53,737 nt of DNA from Paraburkholderia tropica (GCF_914484835.1 NZ_CAJZAR010000084.1:1-53737); one strand, 5' to 3'; numbered from the stretch's first letter, positions 33,878 to 42,707 are shown. Notes: generated from the letters alone by a model not told the origin. Numbers and translations: made by a program.

Positions 33878-34747
33878 ATGGCAAGGATTGTGGGCGGCAT
33901 CGGGACTTCGCACGTGCCGACGATCGGCTTGGCGTACGACAAGGGCAAGCAGAACGAGCCTGCCTGGGCGCCACTCTTCAAGGGGTACGAACCCGTGGCC
34001 GAATGGCTTGCGCAGCGCAAGCCCGACGCGCTGGTGATGTTCTATAACGATCACGCCAACAGCTTCTTCTTCGACAGCTATCCGACCTTCGCGCTGGGCG
34101 TGTCGGCGCAGCACGAATTCGCCGACGAAGGCGCGGGCAAGCGTCCGCTGCCCGATATCGCCGGGCATCCCGATCTCGCGATCCATATCGCCGAGCAGCT
34201 GGTCAACGACGAGTTCGACCTCACGGTGTTCCAGGACAAGCCGCTCGATCACGGCTGCAATTCGCCGCTCTCGCTGATGCTGCCGCACGCGGGCGGCTGG
34301 CCCACGGCGCTGGTGCCGTTCGAAGTCAACGTGCTGCAGTATCCGCTGCCGACGGCGAACCGCTGCTACCGGCTCGGCCAGGCGCTGCGCCGCGCAATCG
34401 AATCGTTCGATCAGGATCTCGACGTGGTGGTGGTCGGCACGGGCGGCCTCTCGCATCAGGTGCACGGCGAGCGCAGCGGCTTCAACAACACCGAGTGGGA
34501 CATGGAGTTTCTCGACCTGATCGTCAACGATCCCGAGCGGCTCGCGCGCATGAAGCACGTTGATTACGTGCGGCTCGGCGGCGCGGAAAGCGTCGAGACG
34601 ATCATGTGGCTCGCGATGCGCGGCGCGCTTGCGCCGACGATCCGCGAGGTGCATCGCAACTACTATCTGGCGACCAGCACGGCGATGGCCGTGACGATCT
34701 ACGAGAACGTGGAAACCAGCGAAGACAAAAGCGGAGCCGCGCAATGA
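33878..34747 (+). CDS. Class III extradiol ring-cleavage dioxygenase, beta (LigB-type) subunit
   Basis: A 289-residue catalytic subunit of the LigAB family. Fe(II) ligands expected from LigB are present: His12 in G-T-S-H-V-P-T, His59 in Y-N-D-H-A-N, and a Glu near 240 (G-G-A-E-S-V-E). The catalytic base is in G-G-L-S-H-Q-V-H (His193). It opens protocatechuate (4,5-cleavage) or gallate with O2. The adjoining PrpF-type tautomerase would suit either, and the sequence alone does not decide. Its stop overlaps the start of the alpha subunit gene (ATGA), giving a two-subunit enzyme. Confidence 0.92.
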   Translation: MARIVGGIGTSHVPTIGLAYDKGKQNEPAWAPLFKGYEPVAEWLAQRKPDALVMFYNDHANSFFFDSYPTFALGVSAQHEFADEGAGKRPLPDIAGHPDLAIHIAEQLVNDEFDLTVFQDKPLDHGCNSPLSLMLPHAGGWPTALVPFEVNVLQYPLPTANRCYRLGQALRRAIESFDQDLDVVVVGTGGLSHQVHGERSGFNNTEWDMEFLDLIVNDPERLARMKHVDYVRLGGAESVETIMWLAMRGALAPTIREVHRNYYLATSTAMAVTIYENVETSEDKSGAAQ

Positions 34748-35103
34748 ATCCGCAACTGATCGGCATCGAGGAACTGACGGGCACCTACCCGTTCGACATT
34801 CGCCAGAGCATGAAGGCGATGCGCCTGAACCGCTTCTTCTGGATGATGCGCACGCCCGCCGCGCGCGAACTGTGGCTGAACGACCGTCAGGCCGCGTATG
34901 ACGCGGCGGCGCTCACGGAACAGGAACGCACGCTCGTCGACAACACCGACTGGCTCGGACTCGTGCAATACGGCGTGTGCTTCTTCGTGCTGGAGAAGTT
35001 CGCGCGCGTGGTGAAGATCACGAACCTGGGCATGTACGCATGCATGCGCGGCGAAACGCTCGAAGCGTTCCTGAAAACGCGCCAGGTGCCGGACGCCGTC
35101 TGA
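34744..35103 (+). CDS. Extradiol dioxygenase alpha (LigA-type) subunit
   Basis: A 119-residue, mostly helical protein with the LigA features: G-T-Y-P-F-D-I-R-Q-S near the start, L-N-R-F-F-W-M-M, and D-W-L-G-L-V-Q-Y-G-V-C-F-F-V-L-E-K-F. It caps the active site of the LigB partner. It is coupled to it by an ATGA overlap. The length is close to the norm for stand-alone alpha subunits; in gallate dioxygenases of the DesB/GalA type the two parts are fused, so the split form leans slightly toward protocatechuate 4,5-dioxygenase. Confidence 0.9.
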   Translation: MNPQLIGIEELTGTYPFDIRQSMKAMRLNRFFWMMRTPAARELWLNDRQAAYDAAALTEQERTLVDNTDWLGLVQYGVCFFVLEKFARVVKITNLGMYACMRGETLEAFLKTRQVPDAV

Positions 35104-35214
35104 TCTCCGCACGGCGCGCGCCGCCCCCACGGCGCGCCGCTGAATCTGCTTCGCAGCACAACTCACGTACCGACGAAGTGCGCGAGCGGGGGAATGTTTA
35201 TCTCGGAGACACGC

Positions 35215-36558
35215 ATGAATTCTGCCGACGCAGTGGATATCAAGGGCTTCATCGACGGACGGCGCATGTCGGGCTGGCAATGGCTCGTACTCGCGCTCTG
35301 CTTCCTGATCGTGACGCTCGACGGCCTCGATACGGCCGTGATGGGCTTCGTCGCGCCCGTGGTCATGAAAGAGTGGGGCATCTCGCGCGCCGCCTTCGGA
35401 CCGGTGATGAGCGCCGCGATGGTGGGCCTCGCAATCGGCGCGCTGGTGGCAGGCCCGTTCGCCGACCGCATCGGCCGCAAGAAAGTGCTGATCGGCTCGG
35501 TCGGCTGCTTCGGCCTCTTCAGCCTGCTTTGCGCATTCGCCCAGACGCCGACTGAACTCGTCGCGCTGCGCTTTCTCACGGGTCTCGGCCTCGGCGCCGC
35601 GATGCCCAACTCGACCACGCTGCTCTCCGAGTACGTGCCGTCGAAAAGCCGCTCGCTGCTGCTCACCATCATGTTCACCGGCTTCAACTTCGGCTCGGGC
35701 GGCGGCGGCTTCATCGCGGCCGCGCTGATGCCGCACTTCGGCTGGCGCGGCGTGTTCGTGTTCGGCGGCGTGCTGCCGATCCTGTTCGTGCCCGTGCTGA
35801 TGCTGCTGCTGCCCGAATCGGCGCGCTTCCTGCTCGTGCGCCGCTTCTCTGCCGAACGCATCGCGGCCACGCTCTCGCGCGTCTGCGGCCATCGCTTCGC
35901 ACAAGGCACGCGCTTCACCTCGCCTGAACCGGCCGTGATCGCCAAGGCGCCCGTGCGCATGCTGTTCTCGGACGGCTACGCCATGAGCACGCTGATGCTG
36001 TGGGTCACCTACTTCATGGGACTCCTGATCATCTATCTGCTGACCGGCTGGCTGCCCACGCTGATCAAGGACGCGGGCCTGCCCGTCGAGCGCGCGGCGG
36101 CGATCACCGGCATGTTCCAGCTCGGCGGCACGGTGGGCGCGATCGTCGTCGGCTTCGCGATGGACCGCATGGACCGCAACGTGGTGATCGGCGCGGCTTA
36201 TCTGCTGGGCGGCGTGTTCATCTTCGCGCTCGGCATGGGCAGCCTGCAATCGAGCATGCTCACGCTGCTCGTTACCTGCGCGGGCTTTTTCATGAGCGGT
36301 GCGCAGACCGGTCTGAACGCGCTCGCACCGTCGTGCTACCCGACCCGCGCCCGCGCCACCGGCGTGAGCTGGATGCTGGGCTTCGGGCGGCTCGGCGGCA
36401 TTCTGGGCTCGTTCGTGGGCGGCGTGCTGCTCTCGCTCGGCTTCAGCTTCGCCGCGGTGTTCTCGGTGCTCGCCGTGCCCGCACTGATCGCGGCCGTTGC
36501 GATCCTGCTCAACCGGCTCGCGCTGCGCTTCATCAGCGCGCCGGTCGCGGACGCCTGA
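35215..36558 (+). CDS. MFS aromatic acid:H+ symporter (AAHS family)
   Basis: A 447-residue, 12-helix transporter with family signatures: D-G-L-D-T-A-V-M-G in helix 1, G-P-F-A-D-R-I-G-R-K-K between helices 2 and 3, L-L-P-E-S-A-R-F-L, and the acidic D-R-M-D-R loop in the second half. AAHS members (PcaK, GalT, MhpT) take up aromatic acids such as protocatechuate or gallate. The ATG at 35215 has GGAG 6 nt upstream; an ATG at 35194 is less well placed. It follows the dioxygenase subunits by 111 nt and probably supplies their substrate. Confidence 0.93.
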   Translation: MNSADAVDIKGFIDGRRMSGWQWLVLALCFLIVTLDGLDTAVMGFVAPVVMKEWGISRAAFGPVMSAAMVGLAIGALVAGPFADRIGRKKVLIGSVGCFGLFSLLCAFAQTPTELVALRFLTGLGLGAAMPNSTTLLSEYVPSKSRSLLLTIMFTGFNFGSGGGGFIAAALMPHFGWRGVFVFGGVLPILFVPVLMLLLPESARFLLVRRFSAERIAATLSRVCGHRFAQGTRFTSPEPAVIAKAPVRMLFSDGYAMSTLMLWVTYFMGLLIIYLLTGWLPTLIKDAGLPVERAAAITGMFQLGGTVGAIVVGFAMDRMDRNVVIGAAYLLGGVFIFALGMGSLQSSMLTLLVTCAGFFMSGAQTGLNALAPSCYPTRARATGVSWMLGFGRLGGILGSFVGGVLLSLGFSFAAVFSVLAVPALIAAVAILLNRLALRFISAPVADA

Positions 36559-36728
36559 GCACTGCTCATCGCCGCACATAACAACAAAGACGTCGCTTCT
36601 CGCACACATTAGAAAGATTGCGGCCGCAAGGCCGCACCCACCGACCGGCCATCAAAACGGGGCGGCTGGCGGATACAACATCGACAAACGCTGAACAACA
36701 CACGACGTTCAATCAGGAGGCTTGGAGA

Positions 36729-37832
36729 ATGGCAAACAATAAGCAGTACAAAAAAATCGTGATCGCGCTGGCGGGGCTGGCGTGCGCCGGATCGGCGCTC
36801 GCACAGAGCAGCGTCACGCTGTACGGCATGATGGACACCGGTATCACCTACGTGAGCAACCAGGGCGGCCATCACAACCTCAAGATGGACGACGGCGTGA
36901 ACGGCCCGAACCTCTGGGGCCTGCAAGGCACCGAGGACCTGGGCGGCGGCCTGAAAGCGTTCTTCCAGCTGACCAACCAGTTCCAGGTGGACAACGGCAG
37001 CTTCATGCCGAACAAGAGCCTGTTCAGCCGCACGTCGATCGTGGGTCTGAGCGACGAGCGCTTCGGCAAGCTCTCGCTCGGTAACCAGTACGACTTCATG
37101 ACGGACGCGCTCTACTTCTCGGGCGACGATCCGGCCGAACTCTCGGGCCACTTCTACGACTTCCGCGCGGGTCCGTTCACGAAGCTCGCGCTGCCGAACA
37201 ACGCAACCGGCGCGTTCGACTGGGACCGCATGGCGGGCGAAACGGTCAACAACTCGGTCAAGTACACGTCGCCGGTCTTCAACGGCTTCAGCGCGGGCGC
37301 GATGTACAGCTTCGGCAACGTGGCGGGTTCGATCGGCACGGGCAACGGCCAGAGCTTCGCGCTGAACTACGCGCAGAAGAACTGGGGCGTGAATGCCGCG
37401 TACACGAACCTCAAGTACGTGGTGTCGGGCGAAGGCGATGTGAGCGTGCGCAACTGGGGTGTCGGCGGCCACTACCGCTTCGGCAACTGGATCACGAACG
37501 CGCTGTTCACGACGGTCCACAACTCGTACAACGGCGGCTCGGTCTACGAAGGCTCGGTCGGCGCGCACTACTACTTCACGCCGGCACTGAGCGCGGGCGC
37601 GGCGTATATGTACATGAAGGGCAACGATGTCGTGGACAACAACCACGCGCATCAGGTCGCCGCGATCGTCGACTATGCGCTCTCGAAGCGCACGAGCGTC
37701 TACGTGCTCGGCGTGTATCAGCGCGCCAGCTCGGGCGGCTTCGCGCAGATCAACGGCATGAACAGCTCGGACGGCGCATCGAGCGGCCAGACCCAGGCTG
37801 TCGCGCGCGTGGGTCTGCATACGAAGTTCTAA
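36729..37832 (+). CDS. Burkholderia-type general porin (OmpC/OmpF-like)
   Basis: A 367-residue outer-membrane porin: signal peptide ending S-A-L-A-Q, then Q-S-S-V-T-L-Y-G-M-M-D-T-G-I-T-Y-V as strand one, the usual L-G-G-G-L-K-A-F-F-Q-L block, and a C-terminal strand ending H-T-K-F with terminal Phe. The start at 36729 follows GGAGGCTTGGAGA. It forms a 16-strand trimeric pore. It follows the transporter by about 170 nt and may be part of the aromatic uptake system; porins of this type are also found beside such clusters elsewhere. Confidence 0.94.
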   Translation: MANNKQYKKIVIALAGLACAGSALAQSSVTLYGMMDTGITYVSNQGGHHNLKMDDGVNGPNLWGLQGTEDLGGGLKAFFQLTNQFQVDNGSFMPNKSLFSRTSIVGLSDERFGKLSLGNQYDFMTDALYFSGDDPAELSGHFYDFRAGPFTKLALPNNATGAFDWDRMAGETVNNSVKYTSPVFNGFSAGAMYSFGNVAGSIGTGNGQSFALNYAQKNWGVNAAYTNLKYVVSGEGDVSVRNWGVGGHYRFGNWITNALFTTVHNSYNGGSVYEGSVGAHYYFTPALSAGAAYMYMKGNDVVDNNHAHQVAAIVDYALSKRTSVYVLGVYQRASSGGFAQINGMNSSDGASSGQTQAVARVGLHTKF

Positions 37833-37857
37833 ACGTAGCGATCCAGCCACGCTTGAA

Positions 37858-37891
37858 GGCCGCGTCTTCCGAAAGGAGGCGCGGCTTTTTT
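37858..37891 (+). terminator. Intrinsic terminator after the porin
   Basis: GCCGCGTCTTCC pairs imperfectly with GGAGGCGCGGC around a GAAA loop and is followed by TTTTTTC. It lies 25 nt past the porin stop codon. Confidence 0.8.
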
Positions 37892-37997
37892 CATGGGCGT
37901 GTGACGAGTGGCGGCGGGTGGGCCTGTGCTAGAGTCGCGCGTCGCGGGCGGACCCTGACTTGCCCGCCATCGCCATCTGCAAAGAGGATCTGGATTC

Positions 37998-38825
37998 ATG
38001 CGCAAGCTAATGTGGGCCGCCGTGCCGATCGCCGCCGCTATGGTGTCGAGTGCTCCGGCGTATGCCGACGACGAACAGCCATGCAGCGGGCCGACCGTCG
38101 CGGCGCTCGCGCAATGGGCGGGCATCACGGGCAAGCTCGCGTCGTGGCGCGAGGACAATGGCCTGATTGCCGCGACCGCCTGCAAGGCCATGCCGGATGC
38201 GCCCGGCACGACGATCGCGATTGTCGCCTTCGACACACATCATGTCGGGAAGAACAGCGACGACGGGAAACTCGACCAGGTCGTCGCGCTGGTTGAGGGC
38301 GATAAAGTTGTGGCGGCCCATCGTTCGGTGATCGAGGAGGATGCGGCCACGCAAGTGGGCTATTTCCACGTCGATACCGCGCGCTATCAGCTCGCGCCCG
38401 ACGTGCGTGCGTTCGGCACCGTGTTCGACAGCGCCGCGCGCGGACCCAGTTGCCCCTACGCCGTTACGGAGAATGAATTGACGCTGTGGGTGCGCGAGGG
38501 AAGCGATTTGCGTCCGGTGTTCGGCACGAACCTCGACGGCTGGATCAGCATCGACGAGGATTCGTGCGGCAGCGGCATGGAAGGCTCGCGCAGCGAGTCG
38601 GCGCATATGACCGTCGCCATCGAGAAAACCGCGAGCCACGGATTTGCCGATCTGGCGCTCACGGCGCACATCGCGCGAAGTCGAATGACGGACGCAAAGG
38701 ACGCGGACCTGGGAACGCGAACGGTGCGGCGGATATTCAAATACGACGGCAAGTCGTATGGGATCGATATGTTCCGCACCTTCTGGTATCCGCACGAGGG
38801 AAAGTGGAAGAATATGCCCCGCTGA
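37998..38825 (+). CDS. Secreted hypothetical protein
   Basis: A 275-residue protein with a clear signal peptide (residues 1-23, ending A-Y-A, then D-D-E). The mature part has a small set of cysteines (C-S-G-P, A-T-A-C-K, S-C-P-Y and D-S-C-G), compatible with disulphide bonds, and two similar halves of mixed strand and helix. No domain is recognised. It has its own terminator and no close partner genes. It probably acts in the periplasm. Confidence 0.78.
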   Translation: MRKLMWAAVPIAAAMVSSAPAYADDEQPCSGPTVAALAQWAGITGKLASWREDNGLIAATACKAMPDAPGTTIAIVAFDTHHVGKNSDDGKLDQVVALVEGDKVVAAHRSVIEEDAATQVGYFHVDTARYQLAPDVRAFGTVFDSAARGPSCPYAVTENELTLWVREGSDLRPVFGTNLDGWISIDEDSCGSGMEGSRSESAHMTVAIEKTASHGFADLALTAHIARSRMTDAKDADLGTRTVRRIFKYDGKSYGIDMFRTFWYPHEGKWKNMPR

Positions 38826-38858
38826 CGCGATTGCGCATGGATATCACGCTGGAATAAA

Positions 38859-38891
38859 AAACGGGAAGCGCCGCTTGAGCGCTTCCCGTTT
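38859..38891 (+). terminator. Intrinsic terminator after the secreted hypothetical gene
   Basis: AAACGGGAAGCGC (38859-38871) pairs perfectly with GCGCTTCCCGTTT (38879-38891) around CGCTTGA, with an A-run before and a T-run at the end. It lies 34 nt past the stop codon. Confidence 0.88.
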
Positions 38892-39317
38892 TCGCATCGT
38901 CGCACCGGATGTGCGCGCTCATCACCCGAATATTGTTCGGCATCCTGATCGAATCGCGCGCTAAGTCCCTGCCGATAGACGGGTCTTTCCCCCGCATCGA
39001 AGCGTTCTCATGAATCATGGGGTTCATGTCGATGCTGGCGCGCACGCCGGCGCGACGCCCGTATCCGCGACGCATCGCGCAAGCGTCGCGGTCAAGGTCG
39101 CGATCTCCTCGCGGCCGATGGCGCAGGGACCGGCCGCGTCGCCATTCCCGGCTACAACTAGCGCATCCCCCATCCCCAATTGAACGCGGGCGCACGGCCA
39201 GACCGTCGCCCCGCGCCGCCTTGTGCTCGCGCGCTTTTCGCGGTTTGCGCGGGCTTTTTACGCCGATTTTTAGCCGGGCGGCGCCGCATCGGCGCGATTC
39301 GACCCTCACGATAGCGC

Positions 39318-39352
39318 TTGACTGATTATCGTAAGATATATATCTTACGATA
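39318..39352. promoter_or_regulatory. Promoter overlapped by a perfect 26-bp palindrome
   Basis: A perfect palindrome spans 39327-39352: left half TATCGTAAGATAT, right half ATATCTTACGATA. TTGACT (39318-39323) and TATCTT (39341-39346), 17 nt apart, form a rightward promoter whose spacer and -10 lie inside it. YqjI/PadR-type repressors control YqjH-like reductases, so this is a plausible PadR-family operator for the reductase gene 325 nt downstream. No padR gene is seen in this window. Confidence 0.75.
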
Positions 39353-39676
39353 CATGTCGCCGCGGAAAAGGCGTATCGGCGCGCGGAGACCTCGAAGAAA
39401 CCGCGCAGGCGAGCGCGAGCGCGGATGAAGGCGAGAACGCGAACGAAGGCGCGCGAGGCAGCCGCAACGCCGCCGCCGAATCCGGCCGGACGCCAGCACT
39501 GAGCGAAGCGCGCCGCGCGCGGAAGCGGGCGCTGTTTATGCGCCTTTAGCGGACCTCAGTGGGCCATCGCGGGCGCGCGAGTTCGACGCGCAGCAAGCGT
39601 TCACCCGGCACACCGAACAGAAACCCGCGTGCGCGGCGCCACGAGCGCGCCGCGCCGCCCAACCGGAGAAACTCCG

Positions 39677-40528
39677 ATGACCGATCACAACAATCCGAGC
39701 GGCAACGACAGCAACAACGTCAACAGCATCCCCGCCGAACGCACGCCCGAACGCGTGCGCCATGAGCTCAAGCGCCGTCTGCTGCAGGTGGCGCGCGTCG
39801 ACATGCTCACGCCGCATCTGAAGCGCGTCACGCTCACGGGCGACGATCTGCACGACTTCGTCTCGGCCGGTTTCGACGATCACGTGAAGGTGTTCTTTCC
39901 CGAGCCCGGCGCAGATCGTCCGGTGCTGTCCGAAGGCGGTCCCGGCACGCCGCCCGCGCCGGGCGAGCCGCGCCCGACGATGCGCGATTACACGCCGCGC
40001 CGTTTCGATACGCAGGCGCGCGAACTCGCGATCGACTTCGTGATTCACGAAGCGGGCCCGGCCACCGAATGGGCCGCCCAGGCGCAGCCGGGCCAGTATC
40101 TGGCCGTGGGCGGTCCGCGCGGGTCGTTCGTGATTCCCGACGGCTTCGACTGGTACTGGCTGATCGGCGACGAAAGCGCGCTGCCCGCCATCGCGCGCCG
40201 TCTCGAAGAACTGCCCGCGGGCGTGCAGGTCGTGGTGACGATCGAAGGCCGCGACGCGCAGGCGCGCATGGCATTCGACACGCGCGCGGACGTGCAGGAG
40301 CACTGGTGCTATGCGAGCGAGCACGGCGCGAACGCGCTGCTCGACGCCGTGCGCGCGACGCGTCTGCCGCAAGGCCAGGGCTATGTGTGGGCGGCGGGCG
40401 AATCGGCGGTCATGCGCGCGGTGCGCCAGCATCTCGCGGAAGATCGCGCGATCCACAAGTCGCGCATTCGCGCATCGAGCTACTGGAAGCGCGGCGCGAC
40501 CGGCGTGCACGAAACGCTCGATGATTGA
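39677..40528 (+). CDS. Siderophore-interacting protein / YqjH-like ferric-chelate reductase
   Basis: A 283-residue flavoprotein of the SIP family, which reduces Fe(III)-chelates in the cytoplasm with NAD(P)H. The FAD site is R-D-Y-T-P-R-R-F (RxYT), followed by G-G-P-R-G-S-F-V-I-P, W-Y-W-L-I-G-D-E-S-A-L-P-A-I-A-R-R-L and V-W-A-A-G-E-S-A-V-M-R-A. The first 30 residues are Asn/Ser-rich and poorly conserved. GGAG is 9 nt before the ATG. It is the first gene after the palindromic operator and ends 34 nt before a Fur-family gene, suggesting an iron/metal-control pair. Confidence 0.9.
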   Translation: MTDHNNPSGNDSNNVNSIPAERTPERVRHELKRRLLQVARVDMLTPHLKRVTLTGDDLHDFVSAGFDDHVKVFFPEPGADRPVLSEGGPGTPPAPGEPRPTMRDYTPRRFDTQARELAIDFVIHEAGPATEWAAQAQPGQYLAVGGPRGSFVIPDGFDWYWLIGDESALPAIARRLEELPAGVQVVVTIEGRDAQARMAFDTRADVQEHWCYASEHGANALLDAVRATRLPQGQGYVWAAGESAVMRAVRQHLAEDRAIHKSRIRASSYWKRGATGVHETLDD

Positions 40529-40562
40529 GCGACCACCCACGCCGATGGAGAACCCGCCACGC

Positions 40563-41018
40563 ATGAAAGACACCCGCACGCATACGAACACGCATACGCA
40601 TACGAGTACGCACGCGAGCACGCTCGAACAGCAGTTGCGCAGCGCGGGCCTCAAACCCACGCTGCCGCGCATGGAAATCCTGCGTGCGTTTCGCGCGGAC
40701 AATCGTGCGCACGTCACCGCCGCCGAGCTATATCTGGAGTTTCAGCGCAGCGGCAACGCCATCGGCATCGCCACCGTGTATCGCGTGCTGGCGGACCTCG
40801 AATCGCACGGCATCATCAAGCGCGTGCAGATCGGCAACGGCAAGGCGCGCTTCGAACTGGCGAATACGGGCCGCCATTTTCATATCGTCGATGTGAACGG
40901 CGGCGAGATCGTCGAGCTTAGCGATCCGATGCTGCTCGCGCGGCTCGACGAACTTGTGGCGCAAGAGGGCTACCGTATCGTCGATCTGCAGCTTAACGTC
41001 TACGTGCAGGCCGTTTGA
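40563..41018 (+). CDS. Fur-family transcriptional regulator
   Basis: A 151-residue Fur-like protein: winged HTH with L-K-P-T-L-P-R-M-E-I-L-R-A-F, V-T-A-A-E-L-Y-L and I-G-I-A-T-V-Y-R-V-L-A-D-L-E, then the metal-binding dimer domain (G-R-H-F-H-I-V-D-V-N-G-G-E-I-V-E-L-S-D). No CxxC structural zinc pair is present; the molecule has no cysteine. The first 20 residues are a His/Thr repeat (T-H-T-N-T-H-T-H-T-S-T-H), not common in Fur. The ATG at 40563 was chosen; an ATG at 40545 is also in frame. It probably controls the reductase and other iron genes. Confidence 0.88.
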   Translation: MKDTRTHTNTHTHTSTHASTLEQQLRSAGLKPTLPRMEILRAFRADNRAHVTAAELYLEFQRSGNAIGIATVYRVLADLESHGIIKRVQIGNGKARFELANTGRHFHIVDVNGGEIVELSDPMLLARLDELVAQEGYRIVDLQLNVYVQAV

Positions 41019-41205
41019 CGCCATCGCGTTGCGGCGCGCTCATCCTCTCTTCCTTCGACCGTATTCCACCGATAGCCGGGCCGTTGCGCGCACGCGTGAC
41101 ACGTCGGTGAAAACGGCTTACGTGGCGTCCCGAAGCACGTGCCGCGCGCGAACGCGGCACAATACCGGCATCGGGGACAACTCGCGTAACGAGAAAGGAA
41201 GTTCG

Positions 41206-42318
41206 ATGACTGACACGGTCGATTGCGTCGTGATCGGTGCGGGCGTGGTCGGCCTCGCGGTCGCGCGCGCGTGCGCGCAGCAGGGCTGGGAGACCATCCT
41301 CGTCGAGGCGGAAAACGCCATCGGCACCGGCACCAGCTCGCGCAACAGCGAGGTGATTCACGCGGGCATTTATTATCCGCAAGGCTCGCTGAAGGCACGG
41401 CTCTGCGTGCGGGGCAAGCAGCAGCTCTACGCGTATTGCGAGGAAAAAGGCGTGCCGTTCGAGCGCTGCGGCAAGTTCATCGTCGCCACGCACGAGGGAC
41501 AACTCGACGCCTTGCGCGCGATCCGCGCGGCGGCGGCCGCCAACGGCGTGGACGATCTGCGCTGGCTCGAACGCGACGAAGCGCTCGCGAAGGAACCGGC
41601 ACTCAACTGCGTGGCGGCGCTCGAATCGCCGTCGACGGGCATCGTCGACAGCCACGCGCTAATGCTCGCGCTGCAAGGCGACTTCGAGGCTGCGGGCGGC
41701 ATGCTCGCGTTCTGCTCGCCGCTCGCGGGCGGCGTGGCGAAGGCGGGCGAACCGATCCTGCTGAAAGTGGGCGGCGACGAGCCGATGGAATTGCTCGCGA
41801 AACGCGTGATCAATTGCGCGGGGCTGTACGCGCAACAGGTCGCGTCCGCGATTGACGGCGTGCCGCCCGCATCGATTCCGGCGGGCCGCTATGCAAAGGG
41901 CAATTACTATTCGCTGGCGGGCGCGGCGCCGTTTTCGCGGCTCATCTATCCGATTCCCGAAGAGGGCGGACTCGGCGTGCATCTGACCATCGACCTCGGT
42001 CATCAGGCGCGTTTCGGCCCGGACGTCGAATGGATCGACAGCATCGATTACACCGTCGATCCGCGCCGCTCGGCGAGTTTCTACGCGGCGATCCGCACCT
42101 ACTGGCCCGCGCTCGCCGATGGCGCGCTGCAGCCCGGTTATGCGGGCATCCGGCCGAAGCTCGCGGATGGGGCGCACGGCGGCGATTTCGTGATTCAGGG
42201 CGCGGACGTGCATGGCGTGCGCGGGCTCGTCAATCTGTACGGCATCGAGTCGCCGGGACTGACCGCCTCGCTCGCCATCGCCGACGAAGTGATCGTGCGG
42301 CTCGGCGCGCGGGCGTGA
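41206..42318 (+). CDS. FAD-dependent oxidoreductase, L-2-hydroxyglutarate oxidase-like
   Basis: A 370-residue DAO-family flavoprotein. The FAD dinucleotide motif is V-V-I-G-A-G-V-V-G-L-A-V-A-R, then the LhgO-like G-T-S-S-R-N-S-E-V-I-H-A-G-I-Y-Y-P and Y-A-K-G-N-Y-Y-S-L with the conserved Lys/Tyr pocket. Enzymes of this group oxidise L-2-hydroxy acids such as L-2-hydroxyglutarate and pass electrons to the quinone pool. AAAGGAAG sits before the ATG at 41206. Gene direction matches the SIP-Fur pair, but a 187-nt gap makes an operon uncertain. The substrate is not proven. Confidence 0.88.
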   Translation: MTDTVDCVVIGAGVVGLAVARACAQQGWETILVEAENAIGTGTSSRNSEVIHAGIYYPQGSLKARLCVRGKQQLYAYCEEKGVPFERCGKFIVATHEGQLDALRAIRAAAAANGVDDLRWLERDEALAKEPALNCVAALESPSTGIVDSHALMLALQGDFEAAGGMLAFCSPLAGGVAKAGEPILLKVGGDEPMELLAKRVINCAGLYAQQVASAIDGVPPASIPAGRYAKGNYYSLAGAAPFSRLIYPIPEEGGLGVHLTIDLGHQARFGPDVEWIDSIDYTVDPRRSASFYAAIRTYWPALADGALQPGYAGIRPKLADGAHGGDFVIQGADVHGVRGLVNLYGIESPGLTASLAIADEVIVRLGARA

Positions 42319-42413
42319 TAACGTGTCGGGCGTGTGAGCCGCGAGCGGGCTTCAGGCGCGAATGCGCGGCGCGCGCGCCCTCATAACAGCAAGAGAACAG
42401 TAAGGAGCGAAAC

Positions 42414-42707
42414 GTGGTCTACGAAATGGCGCACATCACGGTGCAGGCGGGCAAGAACGCCGAATTCGAAGCAGGCGTGGCGCAGGCGCTGCCGCTCTTT
42501 CATCGCGCGCGTGGCTGCCGTGCGGTCGAGCTTCAGCGCGGCGTGGAAGAACCGAACCAGTATGTGCTGGTCGTGCAGTGGGACACCATCGAGGACCACA
42601 TGGTCCACTTTCGCGAGTCCGCCGACTTCCAGGAATGGCGCCGTCTGGTTGGCCCGTTCTTCGAAAAGCCGCCGGTCGTGGGCCACACGGAAGTGGTCGT
42701 GAAGTAA
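42414..42707 (+). CDS. Antibiotic biosynthesis monooxygenase (ABM) domain protein
   Basis: A 97-residue, single ABM-domain protein of the YgiN/quinol monooxygenase-like group: A-H-I-T-V-Q-A-G-K-N-A-E-F-E, C-R-A-V-E-L-Q-R-G-V-E-E-P-N-Q-Y, then W-D-T-I-E-D-H-M-V-H-F-R-E-S and G-H-T-E-V. Such proteins form dimeric alpha/beta barrels and act on small aromatic or quinone substrates without cofactor, or bind haem in IsdG relatives. The GTG at 42414 follows TAAGGAG. It stands alone and is convergent with nasS; only 55 nt separate them. Confidence 0.87.
   Translation: MVYEMAHITVQAGKNAEFEAGVAQALPLFHRARGCRAVELQRGVEEPNQYVLVVQWDTIEDHMVHFRESADFQEWRRLVGPFFEKPPVVGHTEVVVK

Larger units (their letters stand above)
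38826..39676. other. Intergenic region with a large palindromic operator
   Basis: About 850 nt without a supported gene. It holds a terminator (38859-38891), a 26-bp palindrome with promoter (39318-39352) and a GC-rich 324-nt stretch before the ferric reductase. A 24-codon ORF from 39354 has no ribosome site and is not called. Confidence 0.5.

Noticed and set aside
39354..39549. Possible remnant of a PadR gene after the palindrome
   Set aside because: The ATG-led frame stops after 24 codons, and a second frame stays open to 39549 but lacks a start codon and any PadR helix pattern.
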